Notes: generated by a model not told the origin, from the letters alone. DNA of 41,390 bases from Opitutales bacterium (GCA_900299365.1 OMJS01000016.1:1-41390); one strand, 5' to 3'; shown: positions 25,560 to 34,456, numbered from the stretch's first letter. Numbers and translations are program-made.

Positions 25560-26804
25560 TTAGGTTTGAGGAAGGTTTGCCAATCGTTCAGTACTTAACT
25601 TTTCCCACTTTGTTTTGGGAAAGAAAACTTTTACCTGATTGTAAACATTTTTGGCTGCTTCTTGAAGTTCGAGCTTCTCGTATGCATCTCCAGCCATCAT
25701 CAATGACTCGGGTAACCAATCAAGCCCAATCCGGGCGTTGACAATACCCTCGGTTACCTCAAGCACAGACTGGCGATAATAGTCGGAAGATTTAAATTCA
25801 TCCCCCCTTGCTTCATACTGTCTGGCATATTGCACACGAATGAGGGACCTCAACAATTTATATAGGGAATATTCATTTGTGTTACGGGCAGGTGGATCTT
25901 CATCTAATTTCTTTAATCCTTGCACCGCAGAATTAAACATTTTACCAGCGGCTTCCGCATATCTTTTGTCTTTTGCTGCAGCAGGCGCATAAATTTCGTA
26001 TAATTTGACATAACAATAGACCGGCCAAATCTGCAGAATTTTATTCAGTGGACTGTTGGGGTCTTTGGCAACAATCGGTGTAAGACGAGTATATTCACCA
26101 ATAGCTTCCGCGTACAAGCCTTGTGTCCTCAAAGAGTCGGCCAATCTAAGATAGGATGCGTGATCACTACTATTGTCGCGAATAGAAATACGCTTTAATA
26201 GGGCCTGCGATGCTTTTGCTGAATCCTTGTTCGCAGCGATCATTTTTCCACATAACTCCAAGGCTGCTTCGGAAAAATCTCGATAACCAAACTCATCTAA
26301 TTTCGACAAATTTAGCCGGGATAGAAGGTAAAATGCTTCATTGTATTGCTCCATTCCGAGCAAGCCTTGAACATAAGTTAAACAGTCATCATGTATGGCT
26401 AGGTACTGAAAAGGCATTTCTAAAAATAGCATGACTTTATAAACCTCCGGTCGCAGAGCGGTTAAGATACGAGGGTCGTACTGCTCGTTTGCGAGATAAT
26501 TTAGGTAAGTCTTCCCATTTCTGGACCAGTTAAATTCAAACTTTGCTATATTCTGGCGTTGCAATTGCCTAAGTTCGAGCTCCAGTCTGCCAGAACCCTC
26601 CATCTCTGCATAAACAATACCTCGGGCAGCATCTATTCCCAGAAGATTCATCGGCTTGGTAGCAGCCGATTTTAAGTAGTGAACTTTTACAGGTATTTTA
26701 CCGGCAAATTTCTTAAAATAATCCTCAGCGGATACAATTGTTGGCAAACAAAACAAGGACAATACTAGTGTCCAACACGAAAGATTGATTAATTTTTTTA
26801 TCAT
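25560..26804 (-). CDS. Exported TPR-type protein of the Exb operon (third TPR gene)
   Basis: A 414-residue exported protein with a signal peptide (about 1-26, ending VSA-ED). The N-terminal 95 residues form a distinct domain (KIPVKVHYLKSAATKPMNLLGI). From about residue 130 the sequence is helical with TPR-like pairs, for example LADSLRTQGLYAEAIGEYTRL and MMAGDAYEKLELQEAAKNVYNQV, the last near the C-terminus. No catalytic domain is visible. Its ATG overlaps the stop of the preceding TPR gene (ATGA), and an SD, GAGGAG, lies about 6 nt upstream (26811-26817), so translation is coupled. I infer a periplasmic scaffold role for the ExbB/ExbD complex encoded immediately downstream; the family is not recognised by name. 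Confidence 0.8.
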   Translation of the reverse strand: MIKKLINLSCWTLVLSLFCLPTIVSAEDYFKKFAGKIPVKVHYLKSAATKPMNLLGIDAARGIVYAEMEGSGRLELELRQLQRQNIAKFEFNWSRNGKTYLNYLANEQYDPRILTALRPEVYKVMLFLEMPFQYLAIHDDCLTYVQGLLGMEQYNEAFYLLSRLNLSKLDEFGYRDFSEAALELCGKMIAANKDSAKASQALLKRISIRDNSSDHASYLRLADSLRTQGLYAEAIGEYTRLTPIVAKDPNSPLNKILQIWPVYCYVKLYEIYAPAAAKDKRYAEAAGKMFNSAVQGLKKLDEDPPARNTNEYSLYKLLRSLIRVQYARQYEARGDEFKSSDYYRQSVLEVTEGIVNARIGLDWLPESLMMAGDAYEKLELQEAAKNVYNQVKVFFPKTKWEKLSTERLANLPQT

Positions 26805-29077
26805 TGGTATCTCCTCAGCCAGTCATCCCGTCTTTTTTCCAATCGATCAATTTGATCTGGCTTTCCTACTTTTTCGTAGCAATAAATGGCTTGATCAAAG
26901 GCTTTCTCTGCCCATTTGCCCGAGGATGCATAGCGTGATGTAGTATCATCAAAATGACGGGATGCACCCTCGTAATCCCGAATTTCCTTGAGACATTCGC
27001 CCATCATGAAAGAGCACTCCCCTTTTAATTCCATGGAACTTTCATCGCTGTCACGAGCTTCCCCAAAAGATGCCTGGGCGAGAAGAAATTTTTCCTTATC
27101 CTTATTTGACTTGGCAATTTCATAAAGAGCATACCCTTTGCGCAATCTCGCATCATTTGAGCGGGAATGCCAGGGCGCATTGGTAATCGCTGAATCATAA
27201 CTGGTCGCTGCATCAATAAAATCTTTATTTTTGTCATGTATTTGACCGATTATATAGTTTGCGGAGAACAGAAGTTCTCCTTCCGCGTTGGGGTACACTT
27301 GCATCAGTCTTTCCATCGCCGCCATCGAATCATTCAATGAGTTTTGGCTTAGCATCTTTTCAGCCATCCATACTAACACGCCCGGGCTGGCCGCAGGAAA
27401 ATCGTTTGTCTGGGGATTATAGTCCGAGCCTATTCTCGATCCAATGCGGTCGAGATTAGCCCGCATTCGAAGTTCCAAGGCCTTCTGTCCGTTTGACTCT
27501 GCTTCCTGCAACATCGAGGCAAATGCTTTGGCGGGAGACAAATCTTTGGGGAATCCAGATTGGAGCCCTTGGTACTTCTTCAAATATCCTTTAAATTTTT
27601 CAATGTGAGCAGGATTGTTGAAGACACCTCCGCGGTACTTGACAATTTCTTCATAAATTTTGGGATCCATGTTTTTGTACTGAGAGGACAAGAAGGAAAG
27701 GCTTTTCCCACGGTCCAGAATAATTTCCTCAATCGTTCCTGCGACTTGTTGTTCGATTCCTTTTCGGTCGGTAAAAGTAAAGGATATCGCATCTGACGGG
27801 TTTTGGAGCTTTTCCAAGATCTCCAAAGTTTGACCAAACTTATCTTCGTAGTGTTGATATTTTTCACAGTATTTTCTGAGGATATCATCGACTCCCAGGT
27901 TTGTTGGGTCGTTACCGAATTTTCGAATGTCTTCAAAATATAACTGAAGCATAGCAGAGGGCTGGCCCAATTTCTCCTTAGCAAACCCGATCTTTTCAGT
28001 CGCCTTTGCCACTTGGGCACCGTTTTGTGAACCAAATTTCTCCATGTAATCGGTATACAATTTTTCCAAATCCTTATAACAGGCACTGGTTGCGGCATCA
28101 TATAGTTCTTCAAATTGCAGTTTCCCGTCACCATTAAAATCATGATCAGATAGCACGAAAACAAATGCATCTCCCATTTCTTTCTTAAACGCATCGTACT
28201 CCGTTTTGCCGACACAATTATCCGAGTCTTTATCAAAACTGAGTAAGTGATTCACAATACCTTCTGGGTTCTCACCCACCCGTTCAAGCAAACCTCCTTC
28301 ATTAGCGGTAGAATCTGAGATTAATCCAATCTCTTGAGTGTTTTCTCGCACCTTGACATAACTCGAACGTGCATTCCGAATTTGTTTGATATTTGGCTGG
28401 GTATCCGGGCCCAACCCACTGGTGGCAAGGTCGCCCATGCTTAAGTAAACTTCAGCAACAAGTTTATCATCTGGGAAAAGTGTGACGAATTGCTGGAACA
28501 ATCGAATTGCATTCTCATTATCCTGAGATCCTTGGAATGCTACTGCCAATCGAAACATTGCCTGCTTGGCATACTCTTCATCTGGAGAATAGCGTGCGTT
28601 TGCTCCGTTTGGCCAAGAACCCACCAAGGCTTCTCCGCCTGATGCGACTGTCCGCCCGGACCCGGGTTTAGTAGTAATTTTCCAAAGGGATCCGTTGGTC
28701 CACAAAAAATACCCCTCGCCATTGGTGTATACCGGTTGGTCATTCATTTTAACCATCTCCATTTTTCCACCGTTATCTTCATAGATTGGCAGAAATACAC
28801 CATTGGGATCAGGAATCTCAACGGGTTCGGGATCTTCTTCGGTTTGCTCAAATGGTTCGGGAGCTGGTGCATCTTCGAGGTTCAAATTACTGACCTCTTT
28901 GGTGCTAGCTGTTTCCGCTGAACCTTGCTCGGCACCCTCCTCAACTGAAGCAGTTTCATCTCCTCCACAGCTCCAAAGAAATAACGAACTGATTATAGAT
29001 AAGAAAATTTTGCTTGGCATAAAAGAGGCGAAGTTAAGGCAGGAAAAAGTTGGCTTATTGGCGAGCGGTTTCATCAT
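26801..29077 (-). CDS. TPR lipoprotein with paired EF-hand loops
   Basis: A large (758-residue) exported protein. A lipobox (LWSC, Cys37) follows a long N-region, with a second Met at residue 20 (MPSKIFLS) as an alternative start. The called start is ATG 29077, overlapping the preceding stop as TGATG and preceded by GAGGAGG (29082-29088). The mature N-terminus is Glu/Pro-rich (about 40-90). TPR-like helices start near 155 (AMFRLAVAFQGSQDNENAIRL...QQFVTLFPDDKLVAEVY, in two parts). Two canonical EF-hand loops follow: residues 282-293 (DKDSDNCVGKTE) and 313-324 (DFNGDGKLQFEE), each with acidic residues at positions 1, 3, 5 and 12. The C-terminal third (about 560-750) has further TPR pairs. Likely a calcium-responsive, membrane-anchored scaffold; function inferred. 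Confidence 0.85.
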   Translation of the reverse strand: MMKPLANKPTFSCLNFASFMPSKIFLSIISSLFLWSCGGDETASVEEGAEQGSAETASTKEVSNLNLEDAPAPEPFEQTEEDPEPVEIPDPNGVFLPIYEDNGGKMEMVKMNDQPVYTNGEGYFLWTNGSLWKITTKPGSGRTVASGGEALVGSWPNGANARYSPDEEYAKQAMFRLAVAFQGSQDNENAIRLFQQFVTLFPDDKLVAEVYLSMGDLATSGLGPDTQPNIKQIRNARSSYVKVRENTQEIGLISDSTANEGGLLERVGENPEGIVNHLLSFDKDSDNCVGKTEYDAFKKEMGDAFVFVLSDHDFNGDGKLQFEELYDAATSACYKDLEKLYTDYMEKFGSQNGAQVAKATEKIGFAKEKLGQPSAMLQLYFEDIRKFGNDPTNLGVDDILRKYCEKYQHYEDKFGQTLEILEKLQNPSDAISFTFTDRKGIEQQVAGTIEEIILDRGKSLSFLSSQYKNMDPKIYEEIVKYRGGVFNNPAHIEKFKGYLKKYQGLQSGFPKDLSPAKAFASMLQEAESNGQKALELRMRANLDRIGSRIGSDYNPQTNDFPAASPGVLVWMAEKMLSQNSLNDSMAAMERLMQVYPNAEGELLFSANYIIGQIHDKNKDFIDAATSYDSAITNAPWHSRSNDARLRKGYALYEIAKSNKDKEKFLLAQASFGEARDSDESSMELKGECSFMMGECLKEIRDYEGASRHFDDTTSRYASSGKWAEKAFDQAIYCYEKVGKPDQIDRLEKRRDDWLRRYQ

Positions 29078-30798
29078 CAATCCTCCTCTACAGCTGCTTC
29101 GTCTAAGGGTAAACCATCGATACTTACCCCGACCACGGCACCAAGAAATGGTTTTGCTGCATCATAATTCCCACTGGCTAGAAAGGCCAGTCCACTCATA
29201 TAATTAATCCGTCCCATTGCTTGGGTGCCTTGAAGTTCTGTTTTGTTGGCATAACCTATGGACGGGTCGAAGGTACCATTTTCAAATCCGGCAAATTTAT
29301 TGAGTAATTTGTCGAATTCCTGCCGTTTAAAAAATTCCGCACCCATCATACCGATAAATTCCCGGGAATATTTATGCTCTGGCATGACTTCGAGAAAATC
29401 ATCACATAGTTCAAAAAATCTGGCTTGATATTGATCGGCCTTGGCTTTCGCAGCTGTTGCCCGCTCTTTATCAACGGTAGCTAGGGAAGACTGCAATTCC
29501 TCAACAATGCCCATCTGGGTGACCGCTTCTTTGCGGTAAGCATTTGCCATTATGAAGGTAACGTCTGGCCTAAATTTAACCAGTTCTTTATTGGCTAGGT
29601 ATTCCTCTCCAAGCTCGATAGATTTTTCCCGATACTTTACAGTGTTTGCGGATGCGAAGGCGGCATAAATAAAATTTTCCAACATTTCATGATCGGGAAA
29701 ATCTTTGTATAGCCAATAAAACGCCCAGAAGGATTCCCACTCTCTTTTGCAAGCCTGAAAGTTGTCTGCTTTTCGCCAGCGTAATACGGTAGTAAAGGAC
29801 GGTGTGTCTTTGGCCAGCTTGAGGTGACTCCTGGCACTGGTTGCCTTCATTGCCAAGTCATTGATTCTATTTTTAAGGGCAGAAACTCTTTTTGGAGGCA
29901 AACGTCTTCCCTGGGCATCAATAAAGTTTTGAATTTGATCCATTTCATAGGATAGTTGTTCTTCCCGGGCGGTATAGAAAGTTACAATCTCTTCGGTTGT
30001 CATCGTAAGGGCAAAGAGCAAAGATGCTTCCACCTGACGATCCTGTTCCTTGAGAATCTCCGCCCCCTGCATGAGGTTCACATTTAGGCGAAGGTCAAAC
30101 CGGGCAGGAGTGTCACCGGATAATCGCGGTAATAATGGGAAGATTTCGTCCACTCTTTTTTCCTGAACAAACATTTCTACCATGCATGAAACGGCGTATG
30201 CGGCACGGTCTTCATCCTTAGCAAGATCGGAAAACTTAAGAAGCTCAGCAAAGGCATTTTCTCCCATCCTCCAATTTTGTTTAATATGGTAACATTGAGC
30301 CCGGCCATAATACAGGTTCATGAGCTCGCTCCTCTTGAGAATTTTTTTCTTAAAGGGTTTATCCTCGTCTAGTAATTCCTCGATCACCTCTGCGGCCTCG
30401 TCCCACTTCTGTAATGCTCGCAAACAGGTGGTTCTTTGTTGCATGGCCGATACTGCGTTTTCATTCTCTGGATATTTTTCTACAAACTTGGCAAATGCAT
30501 CAGCTGCTTTTTGCATGTTTGCCATATCTCCGGTTTTACCAAAGTTTTGCAAGTATCCCACTCCGCGAACATAGCCAAATTGTTCTAATATTTTTTCCAC
30601 CTCTGGGTTTCCTTCTCCAGCAAAGCGGATTTCGAGCTGATCTAAATAAGGGGCGGCGGTGGCATAATCGCCAGCTCCGATAAGCTGCTGTGCCTCGCTC
30701 ATTACTTGCCGCATGGGCATATCAGCCGGGTTTTGAGCAAGGGCAGATATGCCTAATATATAAAGAAATGAAAGAAGATAGGCCAAGGGCTTTAACAT
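29077..30798 (-). CDS. Exported TPR-type protein of the Exb operon (first TPR gene)
   Basis: A 573-residue protein with a signal peptide (about 1-21, cleavage near ALA-Q) and many TPR-like helical pairs over most of its length: AQQLIGAGDYATAAPYLDQL (about 36-55), ADAFAKFVEKYPENENAVSA, RAQCYHIKQNWRMGENAFAE, and near the C-terminus YMSGLAFLASGNYDAAKPFL. A central coiled segment (about 290-320) contains RLPPKRVSALKNRINDLAMK. It ends with DEAAVEED. It is the first gene of the run, 230 nt from the divergent opp operon, and its stop overlaps the next TPR gene. No SD precedes its ATG. Probably a soluble periplasmic protein that works with the ExbB/ExbD complex encoded downstream; no known family name recognised. 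Confidence 0.8.
   Translation of the reverse strand: MLKPLAYLLSFLYILGISALAQNPADMPMRQVMSEAQQLIGAGDYATAAPYLDQLEIRFAGEGNPEVEKILEQFGYVRGVGYLQNFGKTGDMANMQKAADAFAKFVEKYPENENAVSAMQQRTTCLRALQKWDEAAEVIEELLDEDKPFKKKILKRSELMNLYYGRAQCYHIKQNWRMGENAFAELLKFSDLAKDEDRAAYAVSCMVEMFVQEKRVDEIFPLLPRLSGDTPARFDLRLNVNLMQGAEILKEQDRQVEASLLFALTMTTEEIVTFYTAREEQLSYEMDQIQNFIDAQGRRLPPKRVSALKNRINDLAMKATSARSHLKLAKDTPSFTTVLRWRKADNFQACKREWESFWAFYWLYKDFPDHEMLENFIYAAFASANTVKYREKSIELGEEYLANKELVKFRPDVTFIMANAYRKEAVTQMGIVEELQSSLATVDKERATAAKAKADQYQARFFELCDDFLEVMPEHKYSREFIGMMGAEFFKRQEFDKLLNKFAGFENGTFDPSIGYANKTELQGTQAMGRINYMSGLAFLASGNYDAAKPFLGAVVGVSIDGLPLDEAAVEED
29082..29088 (-). promoter_or_regulatory. Shine-Dalgarno of the EF-hand TPR gene
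   Basis: GAGGAGG on the minus strand, inside the last codons of the preceding gene, lies 4 nt before the ATG at 29077 and 7 nt before the next ATG at 29074. It supports a start at the gene overlap over the internal Met at residue 20. Because it also encodes Glu-Glu of the upstream protein, it could be coincidental. Confidence 0.5.
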
Positions 30799-30845
30799 GA
30801 AGAAAATCTGGGGGTTAAGGGTATATTAGTTGGATAAAAGACAGA

Positions 30846-30860
30846 GCGGGAAATTCCCGC
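30846..30860. promoter_or_regulatory. 15-nt inverted repeat, candidate operator
   Basis: GCGGGAAATTCCCGC is a perfect dyad (7-bp arms, one central base) located 48 nt upstream of the first TPR gene and about 170 nt upstream of oppA. No T-tract follows in either direction, so an operator is more likely than a terminator. The binding protein is unknown. Confidence 0.45.
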
Positions 30861-30869
30861 AAGCCTTTT

Positions 30870-30902
30870 CTTATTCCTTAAAATTAAGGGATCTGGAATA
30901 AG
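30870..30902. promoter_or_regulatory. Second inverted repeat in the TPR / opp intergenic region
   Basis: Perfect 8-bp arms CTTATTCC (30870-30877) and GGAATAAG (30895-30902) separated by 17 nt. The spacer holds TTAA-rich sequence that could pair internally. Together with the 15-nt dyad at 30846 it marks this 230-nt divergent region as a probable regulatory site; no promoter boxes could be assigned. Confidence 0.35.
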
Positions 30903-31029
30903 ATTCATCCAAATATTTTTTCCATCAAATACTGCATTACAAAATGAACAAATATGTATTATCTATTAATTCTTGATCCTTTTGCTTGCCATATCGAAAT
31001 GCCTCTTTCGTATTTTGACTGAATCATTC

Positions 31030-32685
31030 ATGCACAACACGGCTTATAAAAGTTTTTTTTTCCTAGGTACCTACTTCTCTTGCTTTGGCTTTATCCTTTC
31101 AATGCTATTGTGCTGTACTCAACAGTCCAATATGGAAACTGCCCTCGATGAACAAATCTTGCACTTTGGACTGGGATCTGAACCCCAATATCTCGATCCT
31201 CACTTGGCAACCAGTGTGGCTGCTCACAATATTCTTTCTGCTTTGCTTGAGGGGCTCGTAAGCGAAGATCCTAAAACCCTCAAGCCACTTCCTGGGGTAG
31301 CAAAATCATGGGAAGTCTTAGATGAAGGAAGAACATATATTTTTCATCTAAGAAAGAATGCCCACTGGAGCAATGGAGACAAAGTAACGGCTCATGACTT
31401 TGTTTATTCATTCCGTCGCATACTTAACCCCAACCTCGGTGCTCAATATGCCTCGATGCTTTACCCACTGAAAAATGCCAAGGAATTTCACCAAAGTCTT
31501 AAATCACTTGCGATTGAGGATATTGGTGCGAAAGCCTTGGATGCTGATACCTTGGTGCTGACCCTTGAAAATCCGGTCCCTTATTTTCTGGAGCTTCTCA
31601 ACCATTATTCATGGTTTCCCGTTCACCAGCCAACAATTGAAAAGTTCGAGGCTTATGAAAAAATGGGGTCGGCATGGACCAAACCCAACAATTTCGTTGG
31701 AAATGGGCCATTCAAACTGAAAAAACATCACATCAACTCGGTCATCGAGGTAGCAAAGAATAAACATTATTGGGATGCAGAGAGAGTTCGTTTACGGGGT
31801 ATCCGATTCTACCCTATTGAGGCAGTCTACACTGAAGAACGAGCATACAGATCAGGATTTCTTCATCTTACCCAGAGTGTATCCGCAGATCGCATTGATT
31901 TCCTTAAAGAAAAATATCCAGATGAATTACACTTTGAACCTTATCTCGGCACCTACTTTTACCGTTTTAATCTAGATATGCCACCTTTTAACGATGCCCG
32001 AGTGCGGCGTGCTTTCTCTCTCTCAATCGACCGGAAAAGACTGGTGGAAAAAGTACTCAAGGGCGGACAGGCACCTGCCTCTACATTCACTCCACCTGGC
32101 ACCGGTGGTTTTTATCCCGATCCTGGATTCGGGCACGATCCTGAGACCGCAAAATCTTTGCTCAATTCATATCTTCAAGAAAAAGGCCTGGAAAAACTCC
32201 CTCCTGTCGAATTGTCCTACAATACCTCCGAAGGGCATAAAAAAGTTGCGGAAGCCCTGCATGGAATGTGGAAAGATATACTTGGTGTGGAAATTCGACT
32301 TCTGAATATGGAGTGGAAAGTCTTCTTGTCCACCATCTCGAATGGAGATTTTACCCTAGCCAGGGCTGGATGGATCGGAGATTATGTGGATCCTCATACT
32401 TTTCTACAAATGTGGAGGTCTGGTGACGGATTGAACATGACTGGATGGGCAAACAAAAGCTATGATCAAGCCCTGCACCAGGCAGAGATTTCTATATCTA
32501 AGGAGGAAAGATGGAAAAGCTTTCAAACCTGCGAAGACCTACTCGCCGAGGAAACACCCATTCTCCCCCTTTATTTTTATGTTCACCTTACCTTGCGTCA
32601 CCCAACAGTAAAAGGATGGTATCCTACCCTGCTTGATCACCATCCTTACAAATATGTCTACTTAGCAAAGGAGGATCATCCGTGA
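31030..32685 (+). CDS. oppA: Oligopeptide ABC transporter, substrate-binding lipoprotein
   Basis: Captures peptides in the periplasm and delivers them to OppBC. The ATG at 31030 gives 551 residues; a longer frame begins with a TTG at 30973 and adds unrelated residues. The signal peptide (about 1-27) ends MLLCC, an atypical lipobox in which Cys28 or Cys29 would be the lipid-modified residue. SBP_bac_5 features: GLGSEPQYLDPHLATS, AKSWEVLDEGRTYIFHLRK, HWSNGDKVTAHDFVYSFRR, FNLDMPPFNDARVRRAFSLS and GWIGDYVDPHTFLQMW. The HWSNGD..TAHDFVYS pattern is close to E. coli OppA, favouring oligopeptides over dipeptides or nickel. It is the first gene of a compact oppA-B-C-DF operon, and oppB overlaps its stop. 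Confidence 0.94.
   Translation: MHNTAYKSFFFLGTYFSCFGFILSMLLCCTQQSNMETALDEQILHFGLGSEPQYLDPHLATSVAAHNILSALLEGLVSEDPKTLKPLPGVAKSWEVLDEGRTYIFHLRKNAHWSNGDKVTAHDFVYSFRRILNPNLGAQYASMLYPLKNAKEFHQSLKSLAIEDIGAKALDADTLVLTLENPVPYFLELLNHYSWFPVHQPTIEKFEAYEKMGSAWTKPNNFVGNGPFKLKKHHINSVIEVAKNKHYWDAERVRLRGIRFYPIEAVYTEERAYRSGFLHLTQSVSADRIDFLKEKYPDELHFEPYLGTYFYRFNLDMPPFNDARVRRAFSLSIDRKRLVEKVLKGGQAPASTFTPPGTGGFYPDPGFGHDPETAKSLLNSYLQEKGLEKLPPVELSYNTSEGHKKVAEALHGMWKDILGVEIRLLNMEWKVFLSTISNGDFTLARAGWIGDYVDPHTFLQMWRSGDGLNMTGWANKSYDQALHQAEISISKEERWKSFQTCEDLLAEETPILPLYFYVHLTLRHPTVKGWYPTLLDHHPYKYVYLAKEDHP
32667..32674 (+). promoter_or_regulatory. Shine-Dalgarno of oppB
   Basis: AAAGGAGG, within the end of oppA, lies 7 nt before the GTG at 32682. 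It is the strongest SD in the window and decides the GTG start, which overlaps the oppA stop as GTGA. Confidence 0.8.
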
Positions 32686-33602
32686 GCAAACTGATTGTTT
32701 CCCGCTTCCTGCAAGCTATTCCCACAATTTGGATCATTGCCACCCTGACCTTTTTTATGACCCGGTATGCCCCCGGTGGACCCTTTGATTCGGAAAGAGC
32801 AATTCCTGAAGAGATCAAAGTGAAATTGCAAAGTCATTTCGGGTTAGATCAACCATTATTCCATCAATACCTGCTTTATTTCAAAAATTTATTGCGTGGT
32901 GATTTAGGTCCGTCTTTTAAGTATCCAGACTGGGAAGTATCTGAACTCATTGCCACGGCATTTCCGGTATCATTGACCTTGGGTCTGTTCTCTTTATTAA
33001 TCGCCCTACTTATCGGAATCCCCGCAGGTATGCTGGCTGCCCTGCGCCAAAACTCTTGGCTTGATTATTTACCGATGAGCCTGTCGATGGCAGGAATCTG
33101 CCTGCCCACCTTTGTACTTGGCCCATTGCTGATTTATACTCTTTCCACCCAGCTTGGCATTTTTCCGGCTCTTGGATGGCATGGTCCCTCTGACTGGGTA
33201 CTTCCCAGCCTAACCCTTGGTTTGTTTTACGCATCTTACATTGCCCGTCTCACTAGGGCTGGCATGCTAGAAACCTTGCAACTCGACTATGTGAGGACCG
33301 CTCGGGCAAAGGGAGCCTCTTCCTTGCGGGTTTTAACGAAGCATGCTGCCAGAGGAGGACTTTTGCCAGTGGTGACTTTTTTGGGACCGGCATTTGCCGG
33401 TCTGATTAGTGGATCATTTGTGATCGAAAGTATTTTTTTTATTCCAGGACTAGGGAAATTTTTTGTGACTGCTGCATTCAACCGTGATTACACCATGGTT
33501 CTAGGAACCGTTCTCTTTTATGCCACCCTGATCATTCTCTTAAACCTATTAGTCGACCTTCTTCAAGCATGGCTCGATCCTAAATCCCGAGAAGTAAGAT
33601 GA
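32682..33602 (+). CDS. oppB: Oligopeptide ABC transporter permease OppB
   Basis: A 306-residue inner-membrane permease that forms the translocation path with OppC. TM1 is at about 9-28 (FLQAIPTIWIIATLTFFM). The typical OppB opening RYAPGGPFDSERAIPEEI and HFGLDQPLFHQYLLYFKN follow. Further helices are in the 97-135, 140-160 and 245-300 regions. The EAA loop that contacts the ATPase is visible as DYVRTARAKGASSLRVLTKHA (split: DYVRTARAKGA, SSLRVLTKHA), about 205-225. It starts at GTG within the oppA stop, with an SD at 32667, and its own stop overlaps the oppC start (ATGA), so all four genes are coupled. Confidence 0.94.
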   Translation: MSKLIVSRFLQAIPTIWIIATLTFFMTRYAPGGPFDSERAIPEEIKVKLQSHFGLDQPLFHQYLLYFKNLLRGDLGPSFKYPDWEVSELIATAFPVSLTLGLFSLLIALLIGIPAGMLAALRQNSWLDYLPMSLSMAGICLPTFVLGPLLIYTLSTQLGIFPALGWHGPSDWVLPSLTLGLFYASYIARLTRAGMLETLQLDYVRTARAKGASSLRVLTKHAARGGLLPVVTFLGPAFAGLISGSFVIESIFFIPGLGKFFVTAAFNRDYTMVLGTVLFYATLIILLNLLVDLLQAWLDPKSREVR

Positions 33603-34456
33603 CCCAGCAATCCTCATCATTAGGCCGTGATGCCTGGCTTAGATTGCGCGCAAACCGCATGGCCATGCTCAGCATTTATCTGTTGCTGGGTATTTTTCTA
33701 ATATCTCTGGTAGGTCCATGGCTATCTTCTTATTCTTACGAACAGCAAGACTTGGATCATATATTTCAATCACCTGGCAAAAATCATTTATTTGGCACTG
33801 ATAATTTGGGCAGGGATGTCTTTGCCCGTACTACTTATGGAGGCAGGATTTCTCTGGCAGTTGGGCTTCTCGCCACCTTGGTTTCATTGGTAATTGGAGT
33901 AACCTATGGAATGCTTTCAGGATACCTAGGGGGCCGGATGGATGCATGGATGATGCGGGCAGTCGATGTACTTTACTCTCTTCCTTTCATTATTTTTGTA
34001 ATTTTATTGATGGTGTTGTTTGGAAGAAATTTTCTCTTGCTCTTTCTGGCAATTGGGGCAGTCGAGTGGTTAACTATGGCTCGGATTACTCGGGCCCAGA
34101 CCTTAAACCTTAAAAAGGCCGAGTTTGTGGAAGCAGCTAGGGCACTGGGATATTCACACTCCCGTATTCTTTTCCGACACTTACTGCCAAATCTGATCGG
34201 GCCCATAATCATCTATGCCACCCTGACGGTTCCTGCAGTGATGCTTTTAGAAGCCGTTTTGAGCTTTCTTGGTCTTGGGGTACAGGCACCCATGAGCTCG
34301 TGGGGAAGCTTAATCAAGGAAGGTGCTGAAAAAATGGACGCAGCCCCATGGCTCCTCTTTTTTCCCGGTTCTTTTTTTTGCCTCACCCTTTTTGCACTGA
34401 ATTTTTTGGGGGATGGTTTACGGGATGCCCTCGACCCCAAATCCTCCAAGGATTGA
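33599..34456 (+). CDS. oppC: Oligopeptide ABC transporter permease OppC
   Basis: A 285-residue partner permease. It has the OppC_N segment (LRANRMAMLSIYLLLGIFLISLVGPWL, here LRANRMAMLSIYLLLG and FLISLVGPWL, about 14-40), then HLFGTDNLGRDVFARTTYGG, the diagnostic OppC/DppC start of the transmembrane domain, and helices near 80-105, 118-140, 205-225 and 245-268. The EAA-type loop reads KAEFVEAARALGYSHSRILF. The C-terminal end, NFLGDGLRDALDPK, is the family signature. The ATG overlaps the oppB stop by 4 nt. The ABC ATPase gene starts 4 nt after its stop. Confidence 0.95.
   Translation: MTQQSSSLGRDAWLRLRANRMAMLSIYLLLGIFLISLVGPWLSSYSYEQQDLDHIFQSPGKNHLFGTDNLGRDVFARTTYGGRISLAVGLLATLVSLVIGVTYGMLSGYLGGRMDAWMMRAVDVLYSLPFIIFVILLMVLFGRNFLLLFLAIGAVEWLTMARITRAQTLNLKKAEFVEAARALGYSHSRILFRHLLPNLIGPIIIYATLTVPAVMLLEAVLSFLGLGVQAPMSSWGSLIKEGAEKMDAAPWLLFFPGSFFCLTLFALNFLGDGLRDALDPKSSKD

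Noticed and set aside
27580-28236. 218-codon minus-strand ORF inside the EF-hand TPR gene
   Set aside because: It lies in another frame of a firmly supported gene on the same strand and has random-like, Lys/Ser/Met-rich composition.
30973-31029. OppA extended to 30973
   Set aside because: The start would be a TTG and would put unrelated residues before an otherwise complete signal peptide beginning at ATG 31030.
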